Below are positions 16,970 through 25,206 of a DNA stretch of 64,000 bases, in pieces. The stretch is from positions 203,993 through 267,992 of the forward strand of contig NZ_WHNY01000074.1 of the NCBI RefSeq assembly GCF_013141695.1, written 5' to 3'. The first letter of the stretch is position 1, and each line of letters starts with the position of its first letter. Origin of the DNA: Paenibacillus plantarum (GTDB taxonomy: Bacteria; Bacillota; Bacilli; Paenibacillales; NBRC-103111). The notes beneath the pieces were generated by a model. The model saw nothing but the letters and a program-made list of their open reading frames with translations. It was not told the origin of the DNA and ran no database searches. A program made the translations under genes and the position numbers.

Positions 16970-17810
16970 GGCCGTTACCCTTTTTCCTTGATAATCTAGG
17001 CATTGTCCTGAAAAACAGGGAAGCTAGCCCTCCGAAAATCAACCACCATGGCTTGAACGTTTGCTTCCTGGTATAGATGGCATTACCGATCATCTTGGCG
17101 ACATGTTCTGGGGACATGGCCGGTAATTTGCGATACGCTGCGGTTGACAGAATCATAGGTGTTCTTACAAGCGGGAGATACATCGAGGTCGTGGCGATCC
17201 CCATCGTGTTCAGCTCAGGTGCGGCGGATCGAAACCACGTGTCAAAAGCTGACTTCGATGCCTGATACGCCGCCCAATGGGGCATAGGAATAAGCATCAC
17301 ATTGACCGTCGACATGTTAATGATATGTCCTTGATTTTGCTCAAGCAGCGGTATGATAGAGAGCAATAGTTGAACCGGCGCGAAATAGTTAATCGCCATC
17401 GTACGCGTGAAATCGTGATAACGGTCCAACGACTCCCGAATAGAACGGTTGATCGAATGACCCGCATTGCTGATGACGATATCGAGCCCATCTGGCAGTT
17501 GATGGAGAAAGGTTAGTAAACGCTCCATGTCTTTCGGATCTCGAAGATCCGCAGGGAACACACTTACGTGGGCTGCTTTCACTTCGATATCACTCTTCAT
17601 GGCTAGGAGCTTCGCCTCTCGTCTGGCTACCAAGATCAGATGAACCCGCATCTCGGATAGCAGATAAGCAAGTTGCTCACCGATTCCCGAACTGGCACCT
17701 GTAATTAGGACCGTTTTGCCTGCTAGCTGGCGCTCTAGCTTCTGTTTGTTTATTTTCGTCGGTGGGAATAAGAGATTTGAGAGAAGACTGTGTAGGCTAG
17801 CGCTTGGCAT
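16956..17810 (-). CDS. Short-chain dehydrogenase/reductase
   Basis: A classical SDR of about 284 residues. The NAD(P) loop is TGASSGIGEQLAYLL, the NAG motif reads ISNAGHS, and the catalytic site has Ser in NMSTVNV with Tyr and Lys in YQASKSAF. A C-terminal hydrophobic segment (PWWLIFGGLASLFF) may contact the membrane. The start at 17810 has AAGG nine bases upstream. An in-frame TTG/ATG at 17900/17897 would add 30 residues but sits at an unfavourable 14-base spacing from a GGAGG buried in a hairpin. The gene overlaps the acyl-CoA synthetase, suggesting joint fatty-acid or ketone metabolism. Confidence 0.85.
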   Translation of the reverse strand: MPSASLHSLLSNLLFPPTKINKQKLERQLAGKTVLITGASSGIGEQLAYLLSEMRVHLILVARREAKLLAMKSDIEVKAAHVSVFPADLRDPKDMERLLTFLHQLPDGLDIVISNAGHSINRSIRESLDRYHDFTRTMAINYFAPVQLLLSIIPLLEQNQGHIINMSTVNVMLIPMPHWAAYQASKSAFDTWFRSAAPELNTMGIATTSMYLPLVRTPMILSTAAYRKLPAMSPEHVAKMIGNAIYTRKQTFKPWWLIFGGLASLFFRTMPRLSRKKGNGHEDV

Positions 17811-17900
17811 GATTTCACTACCTTCTTTAATTGAGGCTTTAATCGGATAAGGGGATGTACTTGGAGTAAGTTCCCCCGCCGCTTCAACTACACACATCAA

Positions 17901-18095
17901 TAACTGGATAACCTCCAGTTATTTTTCCGATTTAAACTTGAATTTCAGATTTAACTGGAAAATATGTAGCTAATTATCGAGTTTCTGCTGTTTCTGAAGC
18001 AATCGTTTGAAATTAAATGTAGGTTATACAGTTAATCCTATAAAATCGGAAATTCTCACGGAATTAACTGTATGTTATCCCGTTATTTAGCACAC
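17901..18095. repeat. Intergenic degenerate repeat element, copy A
   Basis: AT-rich intergenic DNA with several copies, in both orientations, of a unit built on TTAACTG. They lie at 17949 (forward), 18026-18036 (reverse, ATACAGTTAAT) and 18062 (forward, ATTAACTGTAT); the last two make a perfect 11-bp inverted repeat. The left edge (17901-17921) is a perfect 8-bp hairpin, TAACTGGA/TCCAGTTA, that covers the GGAGG site of the longer SDR start. It shares the exact 16-mer GAATTAACTGTATGTT (18061) with copy B. The family is not one I recognise. Confidence 0.65.
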
Positions 18096-18125
18096 AGGGC
18101 TTAGCGCGATCTAGCTGCCCCAGCC

Positions 18126-18989
18126 TTACCCCAACGTCAACACCGTAATCTCAGGACGACACATGAACCGTATCGGACGAACTGATACGCCAATCCCTCG
18201 ATTCGTGTAAAGCGTAAGTGCTTGATTGTTCCCTACACGATAAAGTCCTGAGGGATATTTGACGCCATACGGCACGGAGGCCAGTGGCCCAATGATCGGG
18301 AGTCTTACTTGACCACCGTGGGAATGCCCCGAGAGCTGCAAATGGACGGTTCCCGCAGCTGCAACAACATCGGCATAATCCGGTGCATGGGATAACAGGA
18401 GTACCCATTCTTCTTTTTTCGCTAACTGCATCGCCGCTTTAAGATTAGGAACGCCCTCCCACATGTCCTCTACGCCGGCGATCCATATGGATTGGCTGTC
18501 TTTCTGAATCCGTAGTCCCCGATTGCGCAGGCAGTGAAACCCACCACCCTCTAACACATCTGCCACTTCTTCAACATCGCCATAATAATCGTGATTGCCG
18601 AGCACGGCATAGCAGCCGTAAGTTGCTGTGATCGTCTTCAAAACATCTCGTATTTCTTGCCCCTGCCCACCAATCTCATAATCGACGAGATCGCCGGTGA
18701 AGCATACGATGTCTGGTTTTTCCGCCTGAATGACCTCAACGACCTTGGTTAATTGCTTGATATCCAGATGAAATCCAAAATGTAGATCACTGAATTGCAC
18801 AACCCGCAATCCCTTGAAGGCCTTCGGCAGTGTAGGAAAAGCCAAAGAAATACGCTCCACTTGCAACCAACGAGGCTCAACCCATGTGGCATACCCGTAA
18901 CTTAACGGTGGGACTGATAATAGACTTCCACCCAGCAGCAAACCCTTTTTCAAAAAGGAACGACGACTCATTTTCTCTTTATTGTCCAT
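18126..18989 (-). CDS. Metallophosphoesterase with Tat signal
   Basis: A phosphoesterase of about 287 residues of the YkuE/YaeI type. The N-terminus MSRRSFLKKGL is a twin-arginine motif before a hydrophobic stretch, so it is exported folded. The metal-binding motifs appear in order: FSDLHFG, GDLVDYE, GNHDYYG, LSHAPD and GHSHGGQ. YkuE of B. subtilis is a Tat substrate of this family; others act on lipid A or UDP-diacylglucosamine. The substrate is unknown here. The start at 18989 is chosen, but no strong ribosome binding site is seen for any candidate. Confidence 0.88.
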   Translation of the reverse strand: MDNKEKMSRRSFLKKGLLLGGSLLSVPPLSYGYATWVEPRWLQVERISLAFPTLPKAFKGLRVVQFSDLHFGFHLDIKQLTKVVEVIQAEKPDIVCFTGDLVDYEIGGQGQEIRDVLKTITATYGCYAVLGNHDYYGDVEEVADVLEGGGFHCLRNRGLRIQKDSQSIWIAGVEDMWEGVPNLKAAMQLAKKEEWVLLLSHAPDYADVVAAAGTVHLQLSGHSHGGQVRLPIIGPLASVPYGVKYPSGLYRVGNNQALTLYTNRGIGVSVRPIRFMCRPEITVLTLG

Positions 18990-19078
18990 ATTACAATTAT
19001 ATAACATGACCTACAACGTGAGAAGGCTGTCCCTCCGGCAGATGAACACTGCTGAAGAAACAGCCTCTAGGGCAACGC

Positions 19079-20059
19079 TTATTTTGCAAGTGCAGCAAGC
19101 ACATCATCAATCTTTTTGCCATCAGCGATTGGACCGCTTTTCATCCATGTTTCAAAATTAACCTGATACACATGCCCCTTTTTGACAGCCGGAAGACTCT
19201 GCCACAGCGGACTAGCGAGCAATTCCTTGGTCTTGTCCTCTGCTCCTGTATCCGTTGTAATAAAGATGTGATCGGCATCCAACTGAGGGATCATTTCCAT
19301 GGATATCGGCACAACTTTCCCATTCTTGTCCAAAATCAATTCTTTCACAAGCTTCGATGGCGTAAGCCCCAAATCTTGATATACAACAGGTCCGGCATAA
19401 CCCGGGCCGCCATAGAGTCGGAACTCTTTCGTATGAACACGAACGATTGCAACCGTTTGATCGCCAATCTTTTGCTTGATGGTCGCTCCAGCCTGCTTGG
19501 CTCTCTGGTCATACTTCTCAATGACATCCTTCGCTTTGTCTGTTTTGCCAAACAGATCACCTAAAGTGCGAATCGTCGCTCTCCAATCTGCTCTTGCATC
19601 TTTAAAGGCGTACATCGGAGCCACTTTGGAAAATTGACCATACCTTTTCTCATCATATACATTTTCCAAAATGAGATCAGGCGCCGCTTCCAAAACGGCT
19701 TCTACACTTCCACTCACATCGATGGACGGTATCGAAAGACCCAGATAATCCTGTCCGCTCCATGTTCCGATCTTCGATTGCTTGAACGGCTGAATGCCCA
19801 ACGACAGCAGTTCGTCTTCCAAATAAATTCCGAGAATCCGCTTCGCATCAGCGGGAATCTTCACTTCATGACCGATCTCATCCTTGACTGTCTTCTCCTG
19901 AGCTGCAGGCTTGGCCGACGCCGTTTCCTTCACAGTACTTGGGCTGACCGTCGCGGTCGCAGTGTTCGCTGCATTCGTATTCTTAGACCCACAACCTGTA
20001 AGCGATACCCCCAATGTGACAGCCAGTGCCCCCATCATCCATAAACGAGTTTTCTTCAT
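19079..20059 (-). CDS. Iron-siderophore ABC transporter binding lipoprotein (FecB/FeuA type)
   Basis: A lipoprotein of about 326 residues. The signal peptide ends in the lipobox LTGCGSK, followed by a Ala/Thr-rich linker and a class III (helical backbone) binding domain with TVKDEIGHEVKIPADAKRIL. It would bind a ferric siderophore at the cell surface. The start at 20059 has AAGGAG 11 bases upstream; a GTG four codons earlier overlaps the site. Its permease and ATPase genes are not in the window. A Fur-like box (20091-20105) in front and a Btr-like activator gene upstream indicate iron control. Confidence 0.88.
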   Translation of the reverse strand: MKKTRLWMMGALAVTLGVSLTGCGSKNTNAANTATATVSPSTVKETASAKPAAQEKTVKDEIGHEVKIPADAKRILGIYLEDELLSLGIQPFKQSKIGTWSGQDYLGLSIPSIDVSGSVEAVLEAAPDLILENVYDEKRYGQFSKVAPMYAFKDARADWRATIRTLGDLFGKTDKAKDVIEKYDQRAKQAGATIKQKIGDQTVAIVRVHTKEFRLYGGPGYAGPVVYQDLGLTPSKLVKELILDKNGKVVPISMEMIPQLDADHIFITTDTGAEDKTKELLASPLWQSLPAVKKGHVYQVNFETWMKSGPIADGKKIDDVLAALAK

Positions 20060-20090
20060 GTCGATTACCACTCCTTATGCCTCTCTTTAC

Positions 20091-20105
20091 TGAGAATCGT
20101 TATCA
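20091..20105. promoter_or_regulatory. Fur box (predicted)
   Basis: TGAGAATCGTTATCA matches the Bacillus 7-1-7 Fur core (TGATAAT-N-ATTATCA) at most positions. It lies about 30 bases upstream of the binding-protein start, where Fe-Fur would repress in iron sufficiency. Confidence 0.65.
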
Positions 20106-20171
20106 ATTGTATCGTGATCCTCTTCGACTGCCAAGGACAAAACCGTTCATGGAGATGGACAATTGTGACAT

Positions 20172-21749
20172 CTATTGTCCCAGGAATCGCAATGCTTCCT
20201 CCATCTTCATGGTATTCATCAAGATGCCGCTGCTCATCCATGTATAGTAATCTGCGTGATAGACATTCCCTCGCTTCACAGCTGGTATGTCATGCCAGTT
20301 TCGGCTGTCCATCAACGTCTGCAGCTGCTCTTCGCAACCTGGATCGACGACAAGCAGCAGTTGGTCCGCATCGAGCTGTGAAAGATGCGATATCGATACG
20401 CTTGCCCAGTAATCGTCCCAAGCCAGTCGGCGCACAAGACCTGGCGCCTTCAGTCCCAAATCCCCATACAGCACAGGTGCCGTATACGAATGCCTGGACC
20501 CGCCATACAAGCGAATTTGATCTGCATGGATTCGCAGCAAAGCGACCGTTTGCTCACCGATAGCTGACTTGATCTGTGTCGATGTTTCATGGCATTTGCG
20601 TTCATAACGGGAAAGCGCCTCTTCCAGCTCTTCCGATTTGCCCAGCAAAGTAGCAATTTCACCCAAAACGCGCCTCCACTCCTGTTTATACGAGATCGTA
20701 AACGTCGGTGCGATTCGATTCAGCCTGGCTTCCAGCTTCGGATCAATGTATTGGCTGCAAAGAATCAAATCCGGCTCAATCTGCAGCAGTTGGCTCAGAT
20801 GACGTTCGCCTAGCTCAGCTTCCTGCTCTCCTAAATGAATGGATCGTTGCACTTGGGACGACAAGGGGTGTACTCTATCAATCATAGAAGCGTAAGGGGT
20901 AACCCCCAATGCTAGCATATGGTCTACATACGGCGGGAACAGGCATGCCACATGGTTTCTTTGTTTCTCCATATAGACTGTAGGCGACATGCCAACCTCT
21001 TGCTTGAATTTGCGGCTAAAATAGTACTGCTCGCCATAACCGGCATATTCTGCGATCCAACCAATCGACGCTTGACCGCGAATCAACTCGCGTTTGGCAT
21101 GATTGATGCGAATGTTCGTCAAATACTCGCCTAGCGTCCTGCCAGTCTCTTTCCTGAATATACGGGAGAAATATTCAGGGCTCATGCCAGCCATTTGCGC
21201 AAGCATGTCGCGTGTAAGATTATCCTGGAAATGACGCTCCATATAGTCGATTATCCGGGCAATTCGCTCCTTCGCTTGTCCGACAGCTTCGTTGCCCAAA
21301 TCCTTCATCACCCAGTAAAGGAGCTCTTGAAAAACTACATTTAAACGGAACCGTTCAACGCGCTCTTGGCTATCGCGCTCCATATACAGTCGTTTGGCGA
21401 GATCTACTGCTTGAGCCAGCGAATGCTCTGGGATAGCGCCGCACCACACTTTGTCGCCTTGGCCCGTATCTCCTGAATTGCCTATCGGCTTCTGGTCGTA
21501 AGGAAAAGCCTCGAAGGTGAAATCGTACCAGGCCAATCCTTCTCCTGTGCTCACGCTGGCAGCCGTATACGTCCCTGGCCGCAGCAGGCAGCAGCTGCCT
21601 CGTTGAAGAGGAATCCACTCGCCATCCACCATACATTTGCCTTCTCCGCCTAGGATAAGAAGCATTCTATAGGCATGCGGAATCTGCAGCTTGATGAATC
21701 CATCCGTGTCCAAACGATGATATTGAATCTGAAGCAGCCTAAGCGCCAC
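20172..21749 (-). CDS. AraC-family regulator fused to a siderophore-binding domain (Btr-like)
   Basis: A 525-residue two-part protein. The N-terminal half has a cupin-like region and then the AraC double helix-turn-helix (residues about 165-265; YFSRIFRKETGRTLGEYL and YYFSRKFKQEVGMSPTVY). The C-terminal half is a FecB/BtuF-type binding domain (about residues 275-525), homologous to the neighbouring lipoprotein but with no signal peptide. B. subtilis Btr has this architecture: it senses ferric bacillibactin in the cytoplasm and activates feuABC. The same role for the adjacent binding protein is a good inference. Confidence 0.87.
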   Translation of the reverse strand: MALRLLQIQYHRLDTDGFIKLQIPHAYRMLLILGGEGKCMVDGEWIPLQRGSCCLLRPGTYTAASVSTGEGLAWYDFTFEAFPYDQKPIGNSGDTGQGDKVWCGAIPEHSLAQAVDLAKRLYMERDSQERVERFRLNVVFQELLYWVMKDLGNEAVGQAKERIARIIDYMERHFQDNLTRDMLAQMAGMSPEYFSRIFRKETGRTLGEYLTNIRINHAKRELIRGQASIGWIAEYAGYGEQYYFSRKFKQEVGMSPTVYMEKQRNHVACLFPPYVDHMLALGVTPYASMIDRVHPLSSQVQRSIHLGEQEAELGERHLSQLLQIEPDLILCSQYIDPKLEARLNRIAPTFTISYKQEWRRVLGEIATLLGKSEELEEALSRYERKCHETSTQIKSAIGEQTVALLRIHADQIRLYGGSRHSYTAPVLYGDLGLKAPGLVRRLAWDDYWASVSISHLSQLDADQLLLVVDPGCEEQLQTLMDSRNWHDIPAVKRGNVYHADYYTWMSSGILMNTMKMEEALRFLGQ

Positions 21750-22138
21750 TTTATCTAGCGGCAGCCACCTTTCTAGGGTATCATCTATCGCCGATCCCTC
21801 ATTTCCTTCTGTCTTTTGCTTTAGCGTAGCACAAAACGGCTGGACATGTGTTCTTATCCATAAACATCGTTTCCGCAGCTCACACCAAACGCAGCGCTGG
21901 CTCCATCTTTAGCAGCCTCTCTTATACACACAGTATACCCAAACCTAGCTGGCCTTGTAAGGGAGTCTCGACTAGAAAGCAAGATTGCAAAAGCCGATCT
22001 GCACGATACTAGAGGAATAAACTTAATCAGGTGAGAGAAATATTTCCAATCGCATGCAACAAATCTTCCATGCCATCCGTTTAGTGGATACAGGTAAAAT
22101 AATGGAAACCTACAATAACGAAGCAAAGGATGAGCTAG
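21750..22138. other. Divergent intergenic region
   Basis: A 389-base spacer between the Btr-like regulator and the beta-propeller gene. It must hold both promoters. I see no convincing Fur box, no RNA gene and no repeat. The short open frames in it lack support. Confidence 0.5.
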
Positions 22139-24487
22139 ATGAAGAAAAAGGTTTTGGCCGTAGGCCTCCTAACGACCGCAATCCTCTTAACATCCGCTTT
22201 TACACCTGTCTCTACGCAGGCTGGTCAGGAAACGATCGTCAAGCTTGAAGGGCAACCGATTGCTTTCTCGCAGCAGCCACGTATGATGGATGGCATTCTA
22301 ATGGCGCCTGTTCGCGATCTTGCAACCGCTTTAGACATGGAAGTAACTTGGAATGAAGCTGAACGGACTGCTGTCGTTACACGCAATGGGTACGAGCTTA
22401 AGCTGCCCCTGAATGCCGACTATGCCAACATCAACGGGCAAGCAACCACCATGAATGGTAGTACCCAAATCGTAAGTGACTCCCTCTACGTCCCACTGCG
22501 TTTCTTTATGGAGAGTGTCAATCATGTTGTTCGCTGGGATTCAGCAACTAGTTCCGTTAATATCACCAAGCAAACGGACAGCTTGCCGGTTGTCGGTACT
22601 TATGACCACTTAGTTACCCTATTAACGCAGAATGAAAGCAACGGGATGCGCACAAATGTTGTCATGATGAAATCTGCCATCGCTGAATCTTCCTCGACAG
22701 CCCCAGTGCCAGCTCCCCCCGGCATTGCTGGTGTCGTGGTCCAAGACTCGGCCAAATCCGTGTCACCCGAGTACTCTGGAACGAATGTGCAAGTGCAAGG
22801 TGTGGACGAATCGGATGTCGTCAAGTCAGATGGAACGTACATTTATACCGTGAATAAGCAGCGGATCGTCGTCACCCAAGCGTATCCGGCAGATCAGATG
22901 AAAGTGCTGAGTATCCTTGATTTCCCCCAAGCGGCAAACACCACAAACGCGCAGTTCCAACCGAGTGAAATCTACGTGGATGATACGCATCTGGTCGTGT
23001 TGGGGCAATCCTATCAAAACCTCATCCCCGTGCCATATAATGAGGCCTCAAGCAACAGCAGCAAAACCATCGGCATTGTAGACAAGAGAATGATTTCACC
23101 GATCCGATCGCAGGCAACGACGAAGGTCATGGTTTACGATCTCACGGATCGGAGTAACCTGAAGTTACTGAAAGAAGTTGAGCTTGAAGGAGACTATATT
23201 TCTTCCCGTAAAATGGGGTCTTCACTCTATTTTATCGCCAATAAATATGTCAATTACTATTACTACCGCGATAAGGCGAATACGGATGACGCCAAAAAAG
23301 AACTAGCCCCAGCTTATCGAGATTCCTCGGCAGGTGATTCTTTCACCTCGATTCCGTTAGATCAAATCTACTATTTGCCCAAAGCCCTTGAGCCCAACTA
23401 TGTGCTCGTCGGAGGTCTTAATCTGGGCGATCTGACGCAGACGATGAATGTCACCTCGTACCTCGGCTCGGGTCAGAATGTCTACGCGTCTGAAGAGAAC
23501 CTCTACGTGGCGGCCACAACCTATGAAGATCAACAGCAGGAGACGAACCTGTATCAATTTGGGCTAAACACAGGAAAAGCTGTATATAAAAATACCGGCA
23601 AAGTGCCTGGTCATCTTCTCAATCAATTCTCGATGGATGAGCATAACGGTCACCTCCGACTTGCTACAACCACGGGAGAAGTCTGGCGGACAGATGAAGG
23701 CACATCCAAAAACCACGTCTACATCCTTGACGCGAACCTGAAAGAGGAAGGCAAGATCTTAAACATCGCGCCAGGCGAGCGCATCTATTCTACCCGTTTC
23801 ATGGGCGACCGCGCCTATATGGTTACTTTTAAAAACACGGACCCGCTATTCGTCTTAGACTTAAAGCAACCGGATCAGCCGAAATTGTTAGGGGCATTAA
23901 AGATCCCAGGCTACAGCAACTATCTGCATCCTTATGATGAAAACCATATTATTGGCTTCGGCAAAGATACGGTTGAGGTTGAAAACAAAAACGCAGCAGG
24001 CTCACAATCCATCGCCTATTATCAGGGCATGAAAGTAGCTTTATTCGATGTATCCGATGTGAATAATCCGAAGGAGAAATTTACGGAGCTGATCGGGGAT
24101 CGGGGAACGGATTCTGAGTTGCTGTACAATCATCGTGCTTTGCTCTTTTCTAAGGAGAAAAATCTACTTTCCTTCCCTGTTTCGGTGATGAAACTCGACC
24201 CTGCGACCACCAATTCGAAGAATTCGGCTAGCGCATATGGAAGCTTTGCTTTCCAAGGAGCGTACGTTTACAACCTTGATTTGGAAAAGGGCTTCCAGTT
24301 CCGCGGCGGCATCACCCATCTCTCGAAGGAAGATCTGAGTAAGGCGGGTCAGCATTTCTATGCCGGTGACAAACAGGTGCAGCGCGTTCTTTATATCGGT
24401 GACACCCTGTATACCGTGTCGAACGGATTCATTAAGGCGAACGACCTTAGCACGCTGAAAGAAAAGAATACGGTCGTCATCCCGTAA
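22139..24487 (+). CDS. Secreted beta-propeller protein with CuAO_N1-like N-terminal domain
   Basis: A 782-residue exported protein. A signal peptide (residues 1-28) ends near AFTPVSTQA. Next is a copper-amine-oxidase-N1-like domain (about residues 35-145: MAPVRDLATALDMEVTWNEAERTAVVT and YVPLRFFMESVNHVVRWD), common in Paenibacillus surface proteins. The remainder (about 200-782) matches the family of secreted proteins with C-terminal beta-propeller repeats. It contains VQGVDESDVVKSDGTYIY, the family hallmark. No catalytic domain is seen, so it may bind cell wall or protein partners. AAAGGATG precedes the ATG. Confidence 0.82.
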   Translation: MKKKVLAVGLLTTAILLTSAFTPVSTQAGQETIVKLEGQPIAFSQQPRMMDGILMAPVRDLATALDMEVTWNEAERTAVVTRNGYELKLPLNADYANINGQATTMNGSTQIVSDSLYVPLRFFMESVNHVVRWDSATSSVNITKQTDSLPVVGTYDHLVTLLTQNESNGMRTNVVMMKSAIAESSSTAPVPAPPGIAGVVVQDSAKSVSPEYSGTNVQVQGVDESDVVKSDGTYIYTVNKQRIVVTQAYPADQMKVLSILDFPQAANTTNAQFQPSEIYVDDTHLVVLGQSYQNLIPVPYNEASSNSSKTIGIVDKRMISPIRSQATTKVMVYDLTDRSNLKLLKEVELEGDYISSRKMGSSLYFIANKYVNYYYYRDKANTDDAKKELAPAYRDSSAGDSFTSIPLDQIYYLPKALEPNYVLVGGLNLGDLTQTMNVTSYLGSGQNVYASEENLYVAATTYEDQQQETNLYQFGLNTGKAVYKNTGKVPGHLLNQFSMDEHNGHLRLATTTGEVWRTDEGTSKNHVYILDANLKEEGKILNIAPGERIYSTRFMGDRAYMVTFKNTDPLFVLDLKQPDQPKLLGALKIPGYSNYLHPYDENHIIGFGKDTVEVENKNAAGSQSIAYYQGMKVALFDVSDVNNPKEKFTELIGDRGTDSELLYNHRALLFSKEKNLLSFPVSVMKLDPATTNSKNSASAYGSFAFQGAYVYNLDLEKGFQFRGGITHLSKEDLSKAGQHFYAGDKQVQRVLYIGDTLYTVSNGFIKANDLSTLKEKNTVVIP

Positions 24488-24493
24488 ATAAAG

Positions 24494-24535
24494 AAAAAAC
24501 CTCGAATCCTATAAGGATCGGGGCTTTTGTGTTTG
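24494..24535. terminator. Bidirectional terminator
   Basis: CCTCGAATCCT and AGGATCGGGG form an imperfect stem with a three-base loop. On the minus strand it is followed by TTTTTTC and on the plus strand by CTTTTGTGTTT. It can end both the beta-propeller gene and the racemase-like gene. Confidence 0.8.
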
Positions 24536-24547
24536 GCTAAGGCCAAC

Positions 24548-25204
24548 TTAGATGGCTAAAACCTCTTTCAGATACGTGGCTAATGAAACGAGTTGATTGC
24601 CAACAACGTGCTTCGTTTGCTTCTCCGCAGCCTGAGCCGCTGGAACCATCGAGAGCTGAGCAGCAACCACGCGCTTCGTTGGGTTTTCCTCGATCAGAGG
24701 GATCAACCCATCTGTGACAGCTTGTATGTATTCACTCTTCTTCCCATGCATGATGAGCTCAAAGGTATTCGCCAGAAGGGCAGGCGCTGCTTCAAGTGCG
24801 ATCCCTTTCTTAGCGGCGTAAAGGAATAACTGGTTCATCGTTCCTTGTACAGTGCTTGGATTCGTAAAAGCAACAATCGCAGGCTGATCCAGCTGACAGA
24901 TCTCTTCGAATAGCGGATCATCGATTTTGATAATCGGAATTGGAAAAGGATGAACATTTTCATCGTAAATGGCGGTAAAAAAAGTGCATGTTATTAAAAT
25001 CGCGTCTACGTGGCTTTTGGCTATCCAATTCAGTGTGTCGAGCACTTTCTTTTGAGCCATTTCGGTCGTGAAATCCGCATCCAGCTTGATCCGATCTAGA
25101 CCCGGATCTACATAATGAATGAGCTCCACGTCCAAACTGCGCAGGGCATTGTCAATATGCTCAATATTCGAATAATGGGCATGGAAGCATCCGATTCTTT
25201 TCAT
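24548..25204 (-). CDS. Aspartate/glutamate racemase-like protein
   Basis: A 218-residue protein of the Asp/Glu/hydantoin racemase superfamily. It begins RIGCFHAHYSNIEHID and has LITCTFFTAIYDE, holding the first cysteine expected at the active site. The second catalytic cysteine seen in true racemases is not found in the matching C-terminal segment (VVAAQLSMVPAAQ). It may be a one-cysteine lyase or decarboxylase, or a different enzyme. The stop lies two bases from the start of the preceding oxidase gene, so the two form an operon. Confidence 0.7.
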   Translation of the reverse strand: MKRIGCFHAHYSNIEHIDNALRSLDVELIHYVDPGLDRIKLDADFTTEMAQKKVLDTLNWIAKSHVDAILITCTFFTAIYDENVHPFPIPIIKIDDPLFEEICQLDQPAIVAFTNPSTVQGTMNQLFLYAAKKGIALEAAPALLANTFELIMHGKKSEYIQAVTDGLIPLIEENPTKRVVAAQLSMVPAAQAAEKQTKHVVGNQLVSLATYLKEVLAI

Positions 25205-25206
25205 TA

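Noticed and set aside
19010..19075. Hairpin AGGCTGT...ACAGCCT between the phosphoesterase and the binding protein as a terminator
   Set aside because: The stem is plausible but no T run follows on the minus strand, so support is weak.
20114..20563. Long plus-strand open frames (149 and 136 residues) opposite the Btr-like gene and the binding protein
   Set aside because: They are antisense to strongly conserved coding sequence, lack ribosome binding sites, and have no recognisable domain.
22054..22248. Short frame upstream of the beta-propeller gene
   Set aside because: It overlaps the start of the real gene in another frame, and no ribosome binding site supports it.
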